This document shows positions 11,101 through 20,139 of a DNA stretch of 64,000 bases, in pieces (the stretch's first letter is position 1; every line of letters begins with the position of its first letter). Location of the stretch: positions 124,001-188,000 of the forward strand of contig NZ_MASU01000007.1 of the NCBI RefSeq assembly GCF_003202235.1, in the 5' to 3' direction. The notes under the pieces are model-generated. The model was not told the DNA's origin. It made no database searches and was given only the letters and a program-made list of their open reading frames with translations. The stretch is from Prauserella flavalba (GTDB lineage Bacteria > Actinomycetota > Actinomycetes > Mycobacteriales > Pseudonocardiaceae). A program made the position numbers and the translations under genes.

Positions 11101-12109
11101 GGTGTCCCCGCGGCGGCTGCGGGTGGCCGGCGTGGTCGCCGAGACCGAGCAGGCGTGCTCGGTGGTGTTCGACGCCGACCTCTCCTACCGGCCCGGCCAG
11201 TTCCTCACCGTGCGGGTGCCGAGCGAACGATGCGGCTCCGTGGCGCGCTGCTACTCGCTGTCGAGCTCCCCCGACACCGGTGAGGCGCCGCAGGTCACCG
11301 TCAAGCGGGACGGCTACGCGTCGAACTGGATCTGCGACAACGTCGCGGCGGGCACCGAGCTGGAGGTCCTGCCGCCGAGCGGGCTGTTCACCCCGGCCTC
11401 GCTCGACGGCGACCTCGCCCTGTTCGCCGCGGGCAGCGGCATCACGCCGGTGCTGTCGATCCTGAAGTCGGTGCTGGCGAAGGGAAGCGGTTCGGTCACG
11501 CTCGTCTACGCCAACCGCGACGAGCGCTCGGTGATCTTCGCGGACACGCTGCGTGAGCTCGCCGAGGCCCATCCCGGCAGGCTCACGCTCGTGCACTGGC
11601 TGGAGACGTTGCAGGGGCTGCCGAGCGCCCCCCGCGTGCGGTCGCTCGCGGAGCCCCTCGCCGGGCGCGAGGCGTTCGTGTGCGGGCCCCGGCCGTTCAT
11701 GGCCGAGGTCACCGCCGCGCTCGCGGACGTCGGCGTGCCGAGGTCACGCGTGCACGTGGAGAAGTTCGTCTCGCTGGAGGGCAACCCCTTCGAGGCCTTG
11801 GCGAGCGCCGGGGCCGCGGAGCCGTCCGGGGAGGAGCCGACCGCGCTGTCGGTGTCGCTCGACGGGCAGGAGCACGCGTTCCCGTGGCCCCGGCACCGCA
11901 AGCTGCTGGACCTGCTGCTGGAGGCGGGGCTCGACGCGCCGTACTCGTGCCGCGAGGGTCAGTGCAGCGCGTGTGCTTGCCGGATCGTCTCCGGTGAGGT
12001 GAAGATGCTGAACAACGACGTGCTCGACTCGGAGGACATCGCCGAGGGCATCGTGCTGGCCTGCCAGTCGCTGCCGCTCACCGACGAGATCACGATCAGC
12101 TACGAGTAG
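11093..12109 (+). CDS. kshB: 3-ketosteroid 9-alpha-hydroxylase, reductase KshB
   Basis: A 338-residue FAD/NADH reductase with a C-terminal plant-type ferredoxin domain that feeds electrons to KshA. The RCYSLSSSP motif binds FAD (about residue 50). GSGITPVLSIL and FVCGPRPFM form the NAD domain. CREGQCSACACRIVSG plus a later Cys (VLACQS) bind the 2Fe-2S cluster. This FNR-then-ferredoxin order matches KshB. ATG 11093 lies inside the preceding small gene, giving an 8-nt overlap. Unlike mycobacteria, where kshA and kshB are apart, the two components are nearly adjacent here. Confidence 0.94.
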   Translation: MTEVSPRRLRVAGVVAETEQACSVVFDADLSYRPGQFLTVRVPSERCGSVARCYSLSSSPDTGEAPQVTVKRDGYASNWICDNVAAGTELEVLPPSGLFTPASLDGDLALFAAGSGITPVLSILKSVLAKGSGSVTLVYANRDERSVIFADTLRELAEAHPGRLTLVHWLETLQGLPSAPRVRSLAEPLAGREAFVCGPRPFMAEVTAALADVGVPRSRVHVEKFVSLEGNPFEALASAGAAEPSGEEPTALSVSLDGQEHAFPWPRHRKLLDLLLEAGLDAPYSCREGQCSACACRIVSGEVKMLNNDVLDSEDIAEGIVLACQSLPLTDEITISYE

Positions 12110-12122
12110 GGAGCCTTTTCGC

Positions 12123-12983
12123 GTGCCCATCGACGCCGACACCGCCATCGGAGCCGACCTCGGCGAGACCACGTTCTCCTGGACGTCGTCCGACGTGCTG
12201 CTCTACCACCTCGCGCTGGGCGCGGGCGCCGACCCCACCGACGAGCGTGAGCTGCGCTACGCCTACGAGCGCGACCTGCGGGTGCTGCCGAGCTTCGCCA
12301 CCGTGGCGCCGAACCTGCGGCTGTTCGAGCCGCCCGCCGTGACGTTCCCCGGTATCAGCATCGACCTCGCCAAGGTGGTGCACGGCACGCAGGAGGTGGT
12401 GCTGCACCGGCCGATTCCCGTGGAGGGCAAGGCCACCGGCCGCTCGCGGGTGGTGGACGTGCTCGACAAGGGCAAGGCCGCGGTGATCGTCTCGGAGATC
12501 GCCGTGACCTCCGACTCCGGCGATCCGCTGTGGACGGCGAGGTCGAGCATCTTCGCCCGCGGCGAGGGCGGCTTCGGCGGCAAGCGGGGCACGTCCGACC
12601 GCGTGGAGCCGCCCGCCCGCGAGCCCGACGTGGTGCTCGACACGCCGACCCTGCCCCAGCAGGCGCTGCTCTACCGGCTCTGCGGCGACCGCAACCCGCT
12701 GCACGCCGACCCCGATTTCGCGAGGAGTGCCGGGTTCGACACCCCGATCCTGCACGGGCTGTGCACGTACGGTGTGGTGCTCAAGGCCGTGACCGACGCG
12801 CTGCTGGACGCCGACGTGCGGCCGATCCGGTCGTGGTCGGCGAAGTTCGCCGGCATCGTGCTGCCCGGCGAGCGGCTGCGCACGCGGGTGTGGCGCGAGG
12901 AAGGGCGGCTGCTGGTCACCACGACGGCACCGGACCGCGACGAGGCGCCCGTGCTCTCCGACGCCGTGCTCACGGAGGCGTGA
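12123..12983 (+). CDS. hsd4B: MaoC-like 2-enoyl-CoA hydratase (Hsd4B type)
   Basis: A 286-residue double hot-dog enoyl-CoA hydratase 2. The hydratase motif is in GDRNPLHADPDFARSAGFD followed by ILHGLCTYG (about residues 187-215), with the catalytic Asp and His. The N-terminal hot-dog half is degenerate, as in this family. The length equals the mycobacterial homologue encoded next to kstD (Rv3538). It would hydrate steroid side-chain 24-enoyl-CoA intermediates. GTG 12123 lies 13 nt after kshB, so it ends the kstD operon. It converges with the next gene, stops 1 nt apart. Confidence 0.82.
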   Translation: MPIDADTAIGADLGETTFSWTSSDVLLYHLALGAGADPTDERELRYAYERDLRVLPSFATVAPNLRLFEPPAVTFPGISIDLAKVVHGTQEVVLHRPIPVEGKATGRSRVVDVLDKGKAAVIVSEIAVTSDSGDPLWTARSSIFARGEGGFGGKRGTSDRVEPPAREPDVVLDTPTLPQQALLYRLCGDRNPLHADPDFARSAGFDTPILHGLCTYGVVLKAVTDALLDADVRPIRSWSAKFAGIVLPGERLRTRVWREEGRLLVTTTAPDRDEAPVLSDAVLTEA

Positions 12984-12984
12984 C

Positions 12985-13563
12985 TCAGAGGGCGGCGACG
13001 AACATGTAGCCCATGCCGAGGCCCATGACCGCGCGGCACAACGTCCGCGAGCCGAACCCCTCGGGGAGCGTGCCCCTGCCCCGCGCTCGCAGGCCCCGGA
13101 CACCGGCCTGGATCCCGTCGAAGGAGAAGTACGCCGCCGCCAGCCCGGCCACCACCGGCCACGCCAGGCCGCCCACGTCGCCCGTGACCATCGTCGGCCA
13201 CGTGCCGTGCCCGCCGTGCGGCATCGCGGTGAGCATGTACAGCATCGCCACCGCCGCGAGGGCATGGTGCAGGTCGCAGCGGCGGCACACGCCGTCGGCC
13301 GTGCGGCCGCGCACCGCGCCCGCGAGGAACCAGCCCGCGGTAAGCAGGAACAACGCCTGCCACCCCGGCACCGGGACGGGCGCGCCGACCGGTGACACCA
13401 TGGCCACCATCGCGAGGGTCATGAGCAGGCCGGCGAGGTCGATGTGCCGTACCCCGTTTCCGAGCCGGACGTAGTCGAGCCGCACCAGCCGGAGCACGCA
13501 GGGCAGGGTGAGCAGCAGGAAGGCCGCCGTCAGCACCCACGCCACCATCCCCGGGATCTGCAT
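12985..13563 (-). CDS. Membrane protein, DUF5134-like
   Basis: A 192-residue polytopic membrane protein with about five or six helices. It starts at ATG 13563 with GAGG five nucleotides upstream; longer starts lack one. A His/Met-rich helix reads LHHALAAVAMLYMLTAM followed by PHGGHG, and a CRRC pair lies just before it. This is typical of the DUF5134 family of actinobacteria. The His/Met/Cys cluster could bind a metal such as copper, but that is inference. It is monocistronic, converging on the kstD operon end. Confidence 0.78.
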   Translation of the reverse strand: MQIPGMVAWVLTAAFLLLTLPCVLRLVRLDYVRLGNGVRHIDLAGLLMTLAMVAMVSPVGAPVPVPGWQALFLLTAGWFLAGAVRGRTADGVCRRCDLHHALAAVAMLYMLTAMPHGGHGTWPTMVTGDVGGLAWPVVAGLAAAYFSFDGIQAGVRGLRARGRGTLPEGFGSRTLCRAVMGLGMGYMFVAAL

Positions 13564-13665
13564 CGTCACCTCACTCGCGCACCGTGGCACAACCGTCGCA
13601 TGGAGCGGCACGCAAGCCAAGGGTCAAGCAGGTGATGCCCGGAACACGGCTCGCACGGACGCCGC

Positions 13666-14430
13666 TCAGCGCCCGTGCGGGTCGGCCGCGTTGAGCGCGG
13701 CCACCACCTGCTCGTAGTCGCCGCGGGCCTCGCCGTAGCGGAGGAACTTGACGCGCTCGACCTGGACCTCCTTCGCGTCCGGCCGGTTCTCCAGGATGGT
13801 CATGACCTCGGCGACGAACTCGTCGAGCGGCATGGCGTCGTCGTTGCCGGCCTGGCCGGGCAGCAGGTCCGTCCGCACGGACGGAGGCTCGAGCTCGAGC
13901 ACCTTCACCGAGGTGCCGGCCAGCTGCAGCCGCAGCGACTCGCTGAGCATGTGGATGGCCGCCTTGGACGCGTTGTAGCTCGGGGTGGCCTTGAGCGGGG
14001 TGAAGGCCAGCCCCGACGACACGGTCACGATCGTGGCGTCGGGGCGGGCCCGCAGGTGCTCGATGAACGCGGCGATCAGCCGGATCGGCCCGAGCACGTT
14101 GGTCGTCACCACGCTCTCGGCCGAGGCAAGGAACGACTCGGGCCGGTGCCAGTCCTCGACGCGCATGATCCCGGCCATGGGTACGAGCACGTTGAGCTCG
14201 GGGTGGCGGGCGAGCACCTCCTTGGCCGCGGCCGCGATGCTCGCCGGGTCGGTGGTGTCGATCCGCACGGTGTCCACGCCGGGGTGTTCGATGGCGATCT
14301 TCTCCAGCAGTTCGGCGCGCCGCCCGCCGACGATCACGGTGTTGCCCCGCTGCCGGAGTGCGAGCGCGAGGGCCAGGCCGATGCCGCTGGTGGCGCCGGG
14401 GATGAAGACGGTGTTTCCGGTGATGTTCAT
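13666..14430 (-). CDS. SDR oxidoreductase, DltE-like
   Basis: A 254-residue short-chain dehydrogenase with the GATSGIGLALALAL Rossmann motif, the PMAG equivalent of NNAG, VSSGLAF (Ser) and SYNASKAAIHM (YxxxK). The start ATG 14430 has GAGGG seven nucleotides upstream. It is divergent from a MmyB-like regulator gene 99 nt away. An SDR flanked by a divergent XRE/MmyB regulator is a common actinobacterial pair, so the regulator probably controls it. The substrate is unknown. Confidence 0.85.
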   Translation of the reverse strand: MNITGNTVFIPGATSGIGLALALALRQRGNTVIVGGRRAELLEKIAIEHPGVDTVRIDTTDPASIAAAAKEVLARHPELNVLVPMAGIMRVEDWHRPESFLASAESVVTTNVLGPIRLIAAFIEHLRARPDATIVTVSSGLAFTPLKATPSYNASKAAIHMLSESLRLQLAGTSVKVLELEPPSVRTDLLPGQAGNDDAMPLDEFVAEVMTILENRPDAKEVQVERVKFLRYGEARGDYEQVVAALNAADPHGR

Positions 14431-14529
14431 GCCTCGACCCTCGGCCACTCCGTCCGGGCGCGGCAGAGATCGCTCATCGGGGGATCCGCGGTCCCTGGTT
14501 CACGGCGGCCCTGGCCGGATACTGGGGGT

Positions 14530-15375
14530 ATGGATCGTGGGGAGCTGGCGGCGTTCCTGCGCCGCCGCAGGGAGCTGCTGCGGCCGGAGGACGTCGGGCT
14601 GCCGCCGGGTGTGCGCAGGCGAGCCCCCGGGCTGCGGCGGGAGGAGGTCGCGTCGCTGGCCGCGATGTCGACGGACTACTACACGCGGCTGGAGCAGCAG
14701 CGGGGTCCGCAGCCGAGTGAGCAGCTGCTGGCCGCGCTCGCCCGGGCGCTGCGCCTGAGCGACGACGAGCGCGACTACCTCTTCGTGGTGGCCGGCCGGA
14801 ACACGCCGTCCCCGACGGTGGCCGCCACGCACGTCTCCCCCGCCCTGCTGAGGGTGCTCGACCGGCTGTCGGACACCCCCGCGCTCATCCTGTCCAGCCT
14901 CGGCGAGGTGCTCGTGCAGAACCGCTTCGCGGAGGCGTTGTACGGCGACGCCTCCCGGCACACCGGCCACGCCCGGAGCGAGGTCTACCGCTGGTTCACC
15001 GACCCCCGCGAGCGCCTGATCTACCCTGAGCACGACCGCGACCGGCAGAGCCGCGCACTGGTGGCGAGTCTGCGAGCCGCACACGGTTCGATGGGCCCTC
15101 GGTCCCGGGCGGGAGAGCTGGTGCGGGCGCTGAACCGCGAGAGCGCGGAGTTCGCACGGCTGTGGGAGCGGCACGAGGTCGCGAAGCGCTTCGTGGACCA
15201 CAAGGTGCTGGTGCACCCGCGGCTCGGGGAGATCGAGGTGGACTGCCAGGCCCTGTTCACCGAGGACCAGTCGCAGACCCTGCTGGTGCTCACCGCGCCG
15301 CCGCGCACGGAGTCGTTCGAGAAGCTGCGGTTGCTGGGCGTGCTGGGCGCGCAGCAGTTCGAGGACCTGCGCTAG
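14530..15375 (+). CDS. XRE-family regulator with MmyB-like ligand-binding domain
   Basis: A 281-residue transcription factor. The N-terminal helix-turn-helix (about residues 5-75) contains LRREEVASLAAMSTDYYTRL. The C-terminal two thirds is the MmyB-like PAS-type domain (ILSSLGEVLVQNRFAEALYG, then VYRWFTDPRER) that binds a small hydrophobic ligand in relatives. ATG 14530 is preceded by GGGGGT. It is divergent from the SDR gene and likely regulates it and itself. The gene converges on ltp2 with a 16-nt gap. Confidence 0.88.
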   Translation: MDRGELAAFLRRRRELLRPEDVGLPPGVRRRAPGLRREEVASLAAMSTDYYTRLEQQRGPQPSEQLLAALARALRLSDDERDYLFVVAGRNTPSPTVAATHVSPALLRVLDRLSDTPALILSSLGEVLVQNRFAEALYGDASRHTGHARSEVYRWFTDPRERLIYPEHDRDRQSRALVASLRAAHGSMGPRSRAGELVRALNRESAEFARLWERHEVAKRFVDHKVLVHPRLGEIEVDCQALFTEDQSQTLLVLTAPPRTESFEKLRLLGVLGAQQFEDLR

Positions 15376-15391
15376 ACCGTGTCCGACCCGG

Positions 15392-16561
15392 CTAGCTCGC
15401 GGCGAGCACCAGGCCGCTCGTGGGCACCCCGGTGCCCGCCGTGACGAGCACGTGGCGGGCACCGGCCACCTGGTTCACGGCGGTGCCCCTCACCTGCCGC
15501 ACGCCCTCCGCGATGCCGTTCATGCCGTGGATGTAGGCCTCGCCGAGCTGGCCGCCATGCGGGTTGAGCGGCAGCGACCCGTCCAGTTCCAGCGCCCCGC
15601 TCGCGACGAGGTCCTTGGCCTCGCCCCGGCCACAGAAGCCGAGCTCCTCCAGCTGCATCAGCACGTACGGCGTGAAGTGGTCGTACAGCACTGCGACGTC
15701 CACATCGGACCGATCGAGCCCGGACTGCCGCCACAGCTGCCTTGCCACGACGCCCATCTCCGGAAGCGCGGCGAGGTCGTCGCGGTAATAGCTGGTCATG
15801 ATGTACTGGTCGGGCCCGCTGCCCTGCGCGGCGGCCGCGATGACGACGGGTGGCTGCGCGAGGTCGCGGGCCCGCTCGGCGCTGGTGATCACGAGCGCGA
15901 CGCCGCCGTCGCTCTCCTGGCAGCAGTCGAGCAGGTGGAGCGGTTCGGCGACCCAGCGCGAGGCCTGGTGCTGTTCCAGCGTGATCGGCTTGCCGTGGAA
16001 CCACGCGCGCGGGTTGGTCGCCGCGTGCTTGCGGTCGAGCACGGCGACCCGGCCGAAGTCCTCGCTCGTCGCGCCGTAGGTGTGCAGGTACCGCTGCGCC
16101 ACCATCGCCACGGTCGCGGCGGGCGTGGCCAGACCCATCGGGTAGTGGAAGCCGTTGTCCACACCGGACGTGTTCACCTGCTGCGCGGCGGCGGAGGACA
16201 CCTGCCCGAAGCGGTGCCCCGAACGCTCGTTGAACGCCCGGTAGGCCACCACCACCTCGGCGACCCCGGTCGCCACCGCCATCGCCGCCTGCTGCACGGT
16301 CGCCGCGGCCGCGCCTCCGCCGTAATGCACGCGGCTGAAGAACGTCAGCTCGGGAATGCCCAGTTCGCGGGCGACGGCGATCTCCGCGTTGCCGTCCATC
16401 GTGAACGTCACCAGTCCATCCACATCGGACGGCGTGAGCCCGGCGTCGCCGAGTGCCGCACTCACCGCCTCGGCGGCCAGCCGCAGTTCGCTGCGCCCGG
16501 AGTCCTTGGAAAACTCGGTGGCGCCGATGCCCGCGATGGCCGCCCTGCCCGCGAGGGTCAT
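15392..16561 (-). CDS. ltp2: Steroid side-chain aldolase Ltp2
   Basis: A 389-residue thiolase-fold protein of the lipid-transfer/SCP-x thiolase group. In sterol degraders Ltp2 is not a thiolase but a retro-aldolase. It splits 17-hydroxy-3-oxo-4-pregnene-20-carboxyl-CoA into androstenedione and propionyl-CoA, docking on the DUF35 domain of ChsH2. Seen: AIAGIGATEFSKDSGRSE at the N-terminus, a degenerate thiolase core (HYGGGAAAATVQQAAMAV), and NPHGGQLGEAYIHGMNG near the C-terminus. Its ATG overlaps the chsH1 stop by 4 nt. It is last in the chsE1-chsE2-chsH2-chsH1-ltp2 operon. Confidence 0.92.
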   Translation of the reverse strand: MTLAGRAAIAGIGATEFSKDSGRSELRLAAEAVSAALGDAGLTPSDVDGLVTFTMDGNAEIAVARELGIPELTFFSRVHYGGGAAAATVQQAAMAVATGVAEVVVAYRAFNERSGHRFGQVSSAAAQQVNTSGVDNGFHYPMGLATPAATVAMVAQRYLHTYGATSEDFGRVAVLDRKHAATNPRAWFHGKPITLEQHQASRWVAEPLHLLDCCQESDGGVALVITSAERARDLAQPPVVIAAAAQGSGPDQYIMTSYYRDDLAALPEMGVVARQLWRQSGLDRSDVDVAVLYDHFTPYVLMQLEELGFCGRGEAKDLVASGALELDGSLPLNPHGGQLGEAYIHGMNGIAEGVRQVRGTAVNQVAGARHVLVTAGTGVPTSGLVLAAS

Positions 16562-16956
16562 GAGCCCGCCCCCGGCAGCGTGACGCGCACCGTGCCCGTG
16601 ACGTGGTCGCCGAGGCTGCCCTTCGCGGTGACGGCGATCTCCGCGTCGTCGCCGTCGATCTCGGTGACGTGCCCGGTGAACGTGAGGACGTCGTAGGCGT
16701 AACACGGCACGCCGAGCCGGATCCTGATCGAGCGCACGAGCGCCTCCGGGCCCGCCCAGTCGGTGACGAACCGCTGCACCAGGCCGGTGTCGGTGAGGAT
16801 GTTGACGAAGATGTCCTTCGAGCCGCGGGAGATCGCGGCGTCGCGGTCGTGGTGCACGTCCTGGAAGTCGCGGGTGGCCAGTGCCGTGCTGATCACGAAC
16901 GTCGGCGTGGCCTCGATGGTCAGTTCCGGCAGCTCGGTGCCGATGGCGATGGTCAT
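16558..16956 (-). CDS. chsH1: Steroid enoyl-CoA hydratase subunit ChsH1
   Basis: A 132-residue MaoC-like hot-dog protein, the small hydratase subunit that with ChsH2 hydrates 3-oxo-4,17-pregnadiene-20-carboxyl-CoA. It retains a hydratase-2-like catalytic segment, DFQDVHHDRDAAISRGSKDI (Asp and His). This fits ChsH1 as the catalytic partner while the MaoC domain of ChsH2 is degenerate. The ATG at 16956 overlaps the chsH2 stop and its own stop overlaps the ltp2 start, both as ATGA. The length is typical. Confidence 0.9.
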   Translation of the reverse strand: MTIAIGTELPELTIEATPTFVISTALATRDFQDVHHDRDAAISRGSKDIFVNILTDTGLVQRFVTDWAGPEALVRSIRIRLGVPCYAYDVLTFTGHVTEIDGDDAEIAVTAKGSLGDHVTGTVRVTLPGAGS

Positions 16957-17873
16957 GCGCGCACCTTCCACGCTGGCAGGGTCAGCTCGTCGTCGACGCG
17001 CAGGAACGTCACCTCGACGGGGAGTCCGATGTAGACCGATTCCGGGTCGGCGTCGACCAGCTCGCCGAGCACGCGCACCCCCTCGGCCAGCTCCACGAGC
17101 GCGACCACGAACGGCGTCTTCTTGCCGGGTACCTGGGGGTGGTGGTGCACGAGGTAGCTGTAGACGGTGCCGGTGCCCTCGGCCACGACGTAGTCCGCTT
17201 CGGCCGTGAGGTCACCGTCGGGTGGCATGGGCCCCGGTGGATGGCGCAGCACGCCGCCCCAGCGCTGGATCCGCAGCTCGCCCTTGCGGGTGCCCTCCCA
17301 GAAGAACTCGGTGTCGCGGCTGACCACCGGCCGCAGCACGGCACCCGTGTCGGGCACGGTCTCGCGCCGCGCCGAGGGGCTGAATTTGAGCACGCGGAAC
17401 ACCATCTCCGCCACGGCCTCCTCGCCGACGCGCCAGATGGTCCTGGTGGTGACGAACCAGCCCTCGCCGAGCGCGGTGCGCTTGGGTCCGGTGACGTCCT
17501 CGAGCCGGATCGACGAGGACACGTGCTCGCCCGGCCGCAGGTAGCGGTGGTAGGTCTGCTCGGAGTTGGTCGCCACCACCGACGTGTAGCCCGCCTCGTC
17601 CAGAATGGACATCATCGCACCGAGCGGGTCGTCGGCGGCGCGGGCGCCGTGCAGTCCAGCCATCGACCACACCTGCGCCATCGCGGGCGGCGCGACGAGT
17701 CCGCCGTGGACGGAGTTCTTCGCGAACTCGGGGTCGGTGTAGACCGGGTTGGCGTCGCCGAGCGCCTCGACCCAGTTGTTGACCATCGCCTGGTTCACGG
17801 GGTCGCGCGCGAGCCTCGGCTTCGACTCCCCCTTCGCCGCGATCCGCCGCGCGGCCTCCTCGACGTCGATCAT
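16953..17873 (-). CDS. chsH2: ChsH2, MaoC-like plus DUF35 fusion
   Basis: A 306-residue two-domain protein. Residues 1-170 form a MaoC-like hot-dog domain that pairs with ChsH1. Residues about 180-306 form the DUF35/OB-fold domain (EFFWEGTRKGELRIQRW, then PHVQ-type loop HHPQVPGKKTPFVVALVEL) that recruits the aldolase Ltp2. The DUF35 part lacks an obvious Zn-ribbon CxxC, as in ChsH2 proteins. Start and stop overlap the neighbours as ATGA. Together with ChsE1/E2 and Ltp2 it removes the last propionyl unit of the sterol side chain. Confidence 0.92.
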   Translation of the reverse strand: MIDVEEAARRIAAKGESKPRLARDPVNQAMVNNWVEALGDANPVYTDPEFAKNSVHGGLVAPPAMAQVWSMAGLHGARAADDPLGAMMSILDEAGYTSVVATNSEQTYHRYLRPGEHVSSSIRLEDVTGPKRTALGEGWFVTTRTIWRVGEEAVAEMVFRVLKFSPSARRETVPDTGAVLRPVVSRDTEFFWEGTRKGELRIQRWGGVLRHPPGPMPPDGDLTAEADYVVAEGTGTVYSYLVHHHPQVPGKKTPFVVALVELAEGVRVLGELVDADPESVYIGLPVEVTFLRVDDELTLPAWKVRA

Positions 17874-19033
17874 CGCGGCACCCTCGGCAGGCCCAGCCCG
17901 AACATCGCGATCAGCTCCCGTTGGATCTCGTTGACACCGCCGCCGAAGGTCAGCACGAGGTTGCGTTTGGCCAGCACGTCCAGCCACGCGGCCAGCTCGG
18001 CGGTCTCGGGGTCGGCCAGGTCGCCGTGCCTGCCGACGATCTCCTCCAGCGCCCGGCTCGCCCGCTGCTGCCGGTCGGAGGAGAACACCTTGGTGGCCGA
18101 CGCGTCGGCCACGGAACCCGGCTCCGACACGGCGACCTGCCAGTTGAGCAGCTCGTTCACGCGCACCACGGCGAGCGTCTCGGCGAGTGCCCTGCGCACG
18201 TCGGGCAGGTCCAGCAGCGGCGTGCCGCCGGGTGTCTTGCGGGTGGCAGCCCAGTCGCGCACGCGGTCGTAGAGGCCGCCGATGCGCCCCGCCGGACCGA
18301 GCATCACGCGCTCGTGGTTGAGCTGCGTGGTGATGAGGCTCCAGCCGCGGTTCTCCTTGCCCACCAGCATGTTCGCGGGTACGCGGACGTCGGAGTAGTA
18401 CGTGGCGTTGACGTGGTGCGCGCCGTCGCATGTGATGATCGGCGTCCACGAGTAGCCGGGGTCGCGCGTGTCGACGATGAGGATCGAGATGCCCTTGTGC
18501 CTGGGGGCGTCCGGATCGGTGCGCACGGCGAGCCAGATGTAGTCGGCGTCGTGCCCGCCGGTGGTGAAGATCTTCTGCCCGTTGACGACGTAGTGGTCGC
18601 CGTCCCGCACCGCCGAGGTGCGCAGCGAGGCGAGGTCGGTGCCCGCGTCCGGCTCGCTGTAGCCGATCGCGAAGTGCACCTCCCCGGCGAGGATCTTCGG
18701 CAGGAACAGCTTCTTCTGCTCCTCGGTGCCGAACTGCTGCAGCGTCGGGCCGACGGTCTGCAGCGTCACCGACGGCAGCTGCACGTCCGCCCGCGCGGCC
18801 TCGTCGACGAAGAGGTGCTGCTCGACGGGACCGAAGCCGCGACCGCCGTACTCGACGGGCCAGCCGACACCGAGCCGGCCGTCGCGGCCCATGCGGCGTA
18901 CGATCGCGCGGTAGGTCTCGCCGTGCCGCTCACGCAGCATCGTCCTGCGCTCCTGCGGCGTCACCAGGTTCGCGAAGTAGCGGCGCAGCTCGGCACGCAG
19001 CTCCCGCTGGGCCGAGGTGAGCTCGATGTCCAT
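17870..19033 (-). CDS. chsE2: Steroid acyl-CoA dehydrogenase subunit ChsE2 (FadE29)
   Basis: A 387-residue acyl-CoA dehydrogenase, one half of the alpha2beta2 ChsE1-ChsE2 enzyme that dehydrogenates 3-oxo-4-pregnene-20-carboxyl-CoA. FAD-binding motifs are seen: IGYSEPDAGTDLASLRT and NGQKIFTTGGHDADYIWLAV. The N-terminal helical domain contains GWPVEYGGRGFGPVEQHLF. The start ATG at 19033 shares a base with the chsE1 stop (TGATG), so translation is coupled and subunit ratio would be 1:1. The C-terminal segment FGGGVNEIQRELIAMFGLGL is the usual ACAD end. Confidence 0.92.
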   Translation of the reverse strand: MDIELTSAQRELRAELRRYFANLVTPQERRTMLRERHGETYRAIVRRMGRDGRLGVGWPVEYGGRGFGPVEQHLFVDEAARADVQLPSVTLQTVGPTLQQFGTEEQKKLFLPKILAGEVHFAIGYSEPDAGTDLASLRTSAVRDGDHYVVNGQKIFTTGGHDADYIWLAVRTDPDAPRHKGISILIVDTRDPGYSWTPIITCDGAHHVNATYYSDVRVPANMLVGKENRGWSLITTQLNHERVMLGPAGRIGGLYDRVRDWAATRKTPGGTPLLDLPDVRRALAETLAVVRVNELLNWQVAVSEPGSVADASATKVFSSDRQQRASRALEEIVGRHGDLADPETAELAAWLDVLAKRNLVLTFGGGVNEIQRELIAMFGLGLPRVPR

Positions 19034-20106
19034 CACACACTCCCCACGAGCGCGCCGACTCCGTCCACACGCGACTCCACGCCGCCGATGCCGCGCACGA
19101 GATCCTTGACGAGCGACGAGTAGCGGTGCAGCGGATAGGTGATGTCGAGGCCGATTCCGCCGTGCAGGTGATGGCACGCGGCGAGCGCGGCGGGAGCCTC
19201 CTGCGCGAGCCAGTAGGTGGCGATGCCGAGTTCCGCGTCCGGGTCGAGGCCCGTGGCGAGCCGCCACAGGGCCGACGTCGCCGCGAGGTGCACGGTGCGC
19301 GAGGCGATGTAGACGTCGGCGATCTGCTGGGCGACGGCCTGGAACGTGGCGAGCGGCCTGCCGAACTGCTCGCGCGTGCCGAGGTGGGTGGTGGTGAGCG
19401 CGAGCGCCCCCGCGAGTGCTCCGTCGCCGACCGCGGCGGCCCCGGCGAGCGCGTACCGGTGCAGCACGCGCAGACCCTCACCGGCGGCGGGGCCGTCGAG
19501 CATGTCCTCGTCGGCGACCACCGCGTCGTCGAGGCGGAGTGTGTGCTCGGGGCCGCCCGCCGACGTCGGCGTCGCGGTCAGCGTGACGCCCTCGCCGTCC
19601 GGATCCACCAGAAAGATCCCGGTGCCGCCGGGCACCGACGCGGGGACGAGCACGCGGCGCGCCGTGGCGGCGTACGGCACGGCGGTCTTGACGCCGGTGA
19701 GCCGCCACGCGCCACCGGCCGGGACGGCGGTGGTGGCAGGCCGGGCGATGAGCGGGGCGGACGGTTCGTGCAGCGCGGCGGTGAGCACGGCCTGGCCCTC
19801 GGCGACGTCGGGCAGCAGGGTCGCGCGTTGCGCGGGCGTGCCGAGGCGGCCCAGCGGCAGCACGCCGAGCGCGAGGGTCGCGAGCGCGGGCACGGACGCG
19901 GCGGCCCGGCCCGTCTCGGTGAGCACGGCGGCGACCTCGGCGACCCCGAGACCGTCGCCGCCGAGGTCGGCGGGCAGCGACAGCGCCAGCAGACCCGACC
20001 CGGCGAGCCCCCGCCAGGCGGCCTCGCCGTCGTCGCCCGCCCTGCGCAGGACTCCTGCGGCAAGCTCGGCGATCTCGCGCTGGGTCTCGTCGGGGGTGAA
20101 GTCCAC
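19033..20106 (-). CDS. chsE1: Steroid acyl-CoA dehydrogenase subunit ChsE1 (FadE28)
   Basis: A 357-residue, shortened acyl-CoA dehydrogenase-like subunit that pairs with ChsE2. The C-terminal four-helix region is clear (REQFGRPLATFQAVAQQIAD, then HHLHGGIGLDITYPLHRY), while the N-terminal FAD motifs are weak, as in FadE28 proteins. GTG 20106 is chosen because GAGGAG lies four nucleotides upstream and the protein then begins MDFTPDETQ, like mycobacterial FadE28; GTG 20118 is the alternative. It is the first gene of the igr-like operon. cyp125, usually next to it, is missing. Confidence 0.9.
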   Translation of the reverse strand: MDFTPDETQREIAELAAGVLRRAGDDGEAAWRGLAGSGLLALSLPADLGGDGLGVAEVAAVLTETGRAAASVPALATLALGVLPLGRLGTPAQRATLLPDVAEGQAVLTAALHEPSAPLIARPATTAVPAGGAWRLTGVKTAVPYAATARRVLVPASVPGGTGIFLVDPDGEGVTLTATPTSAGGPEHTLRLDDAVVADEDMLDGPAAGEGLRVLHRYALAGAAAVGDGALAGALALTTTHLGTREQFGRPLATFQAVAQQIADVYIASRTVHLAATSALWRLATGLDPDAELGIATYWLAQEAPAALAACHHLHGGIGLDITYPLHRYSSLVKDLVRGIGGVESRVDGVGALVGSV

Positions 20107-20139
20107 GCTGCTCCTCACTAGGCCAAGACTACCCAGTAC

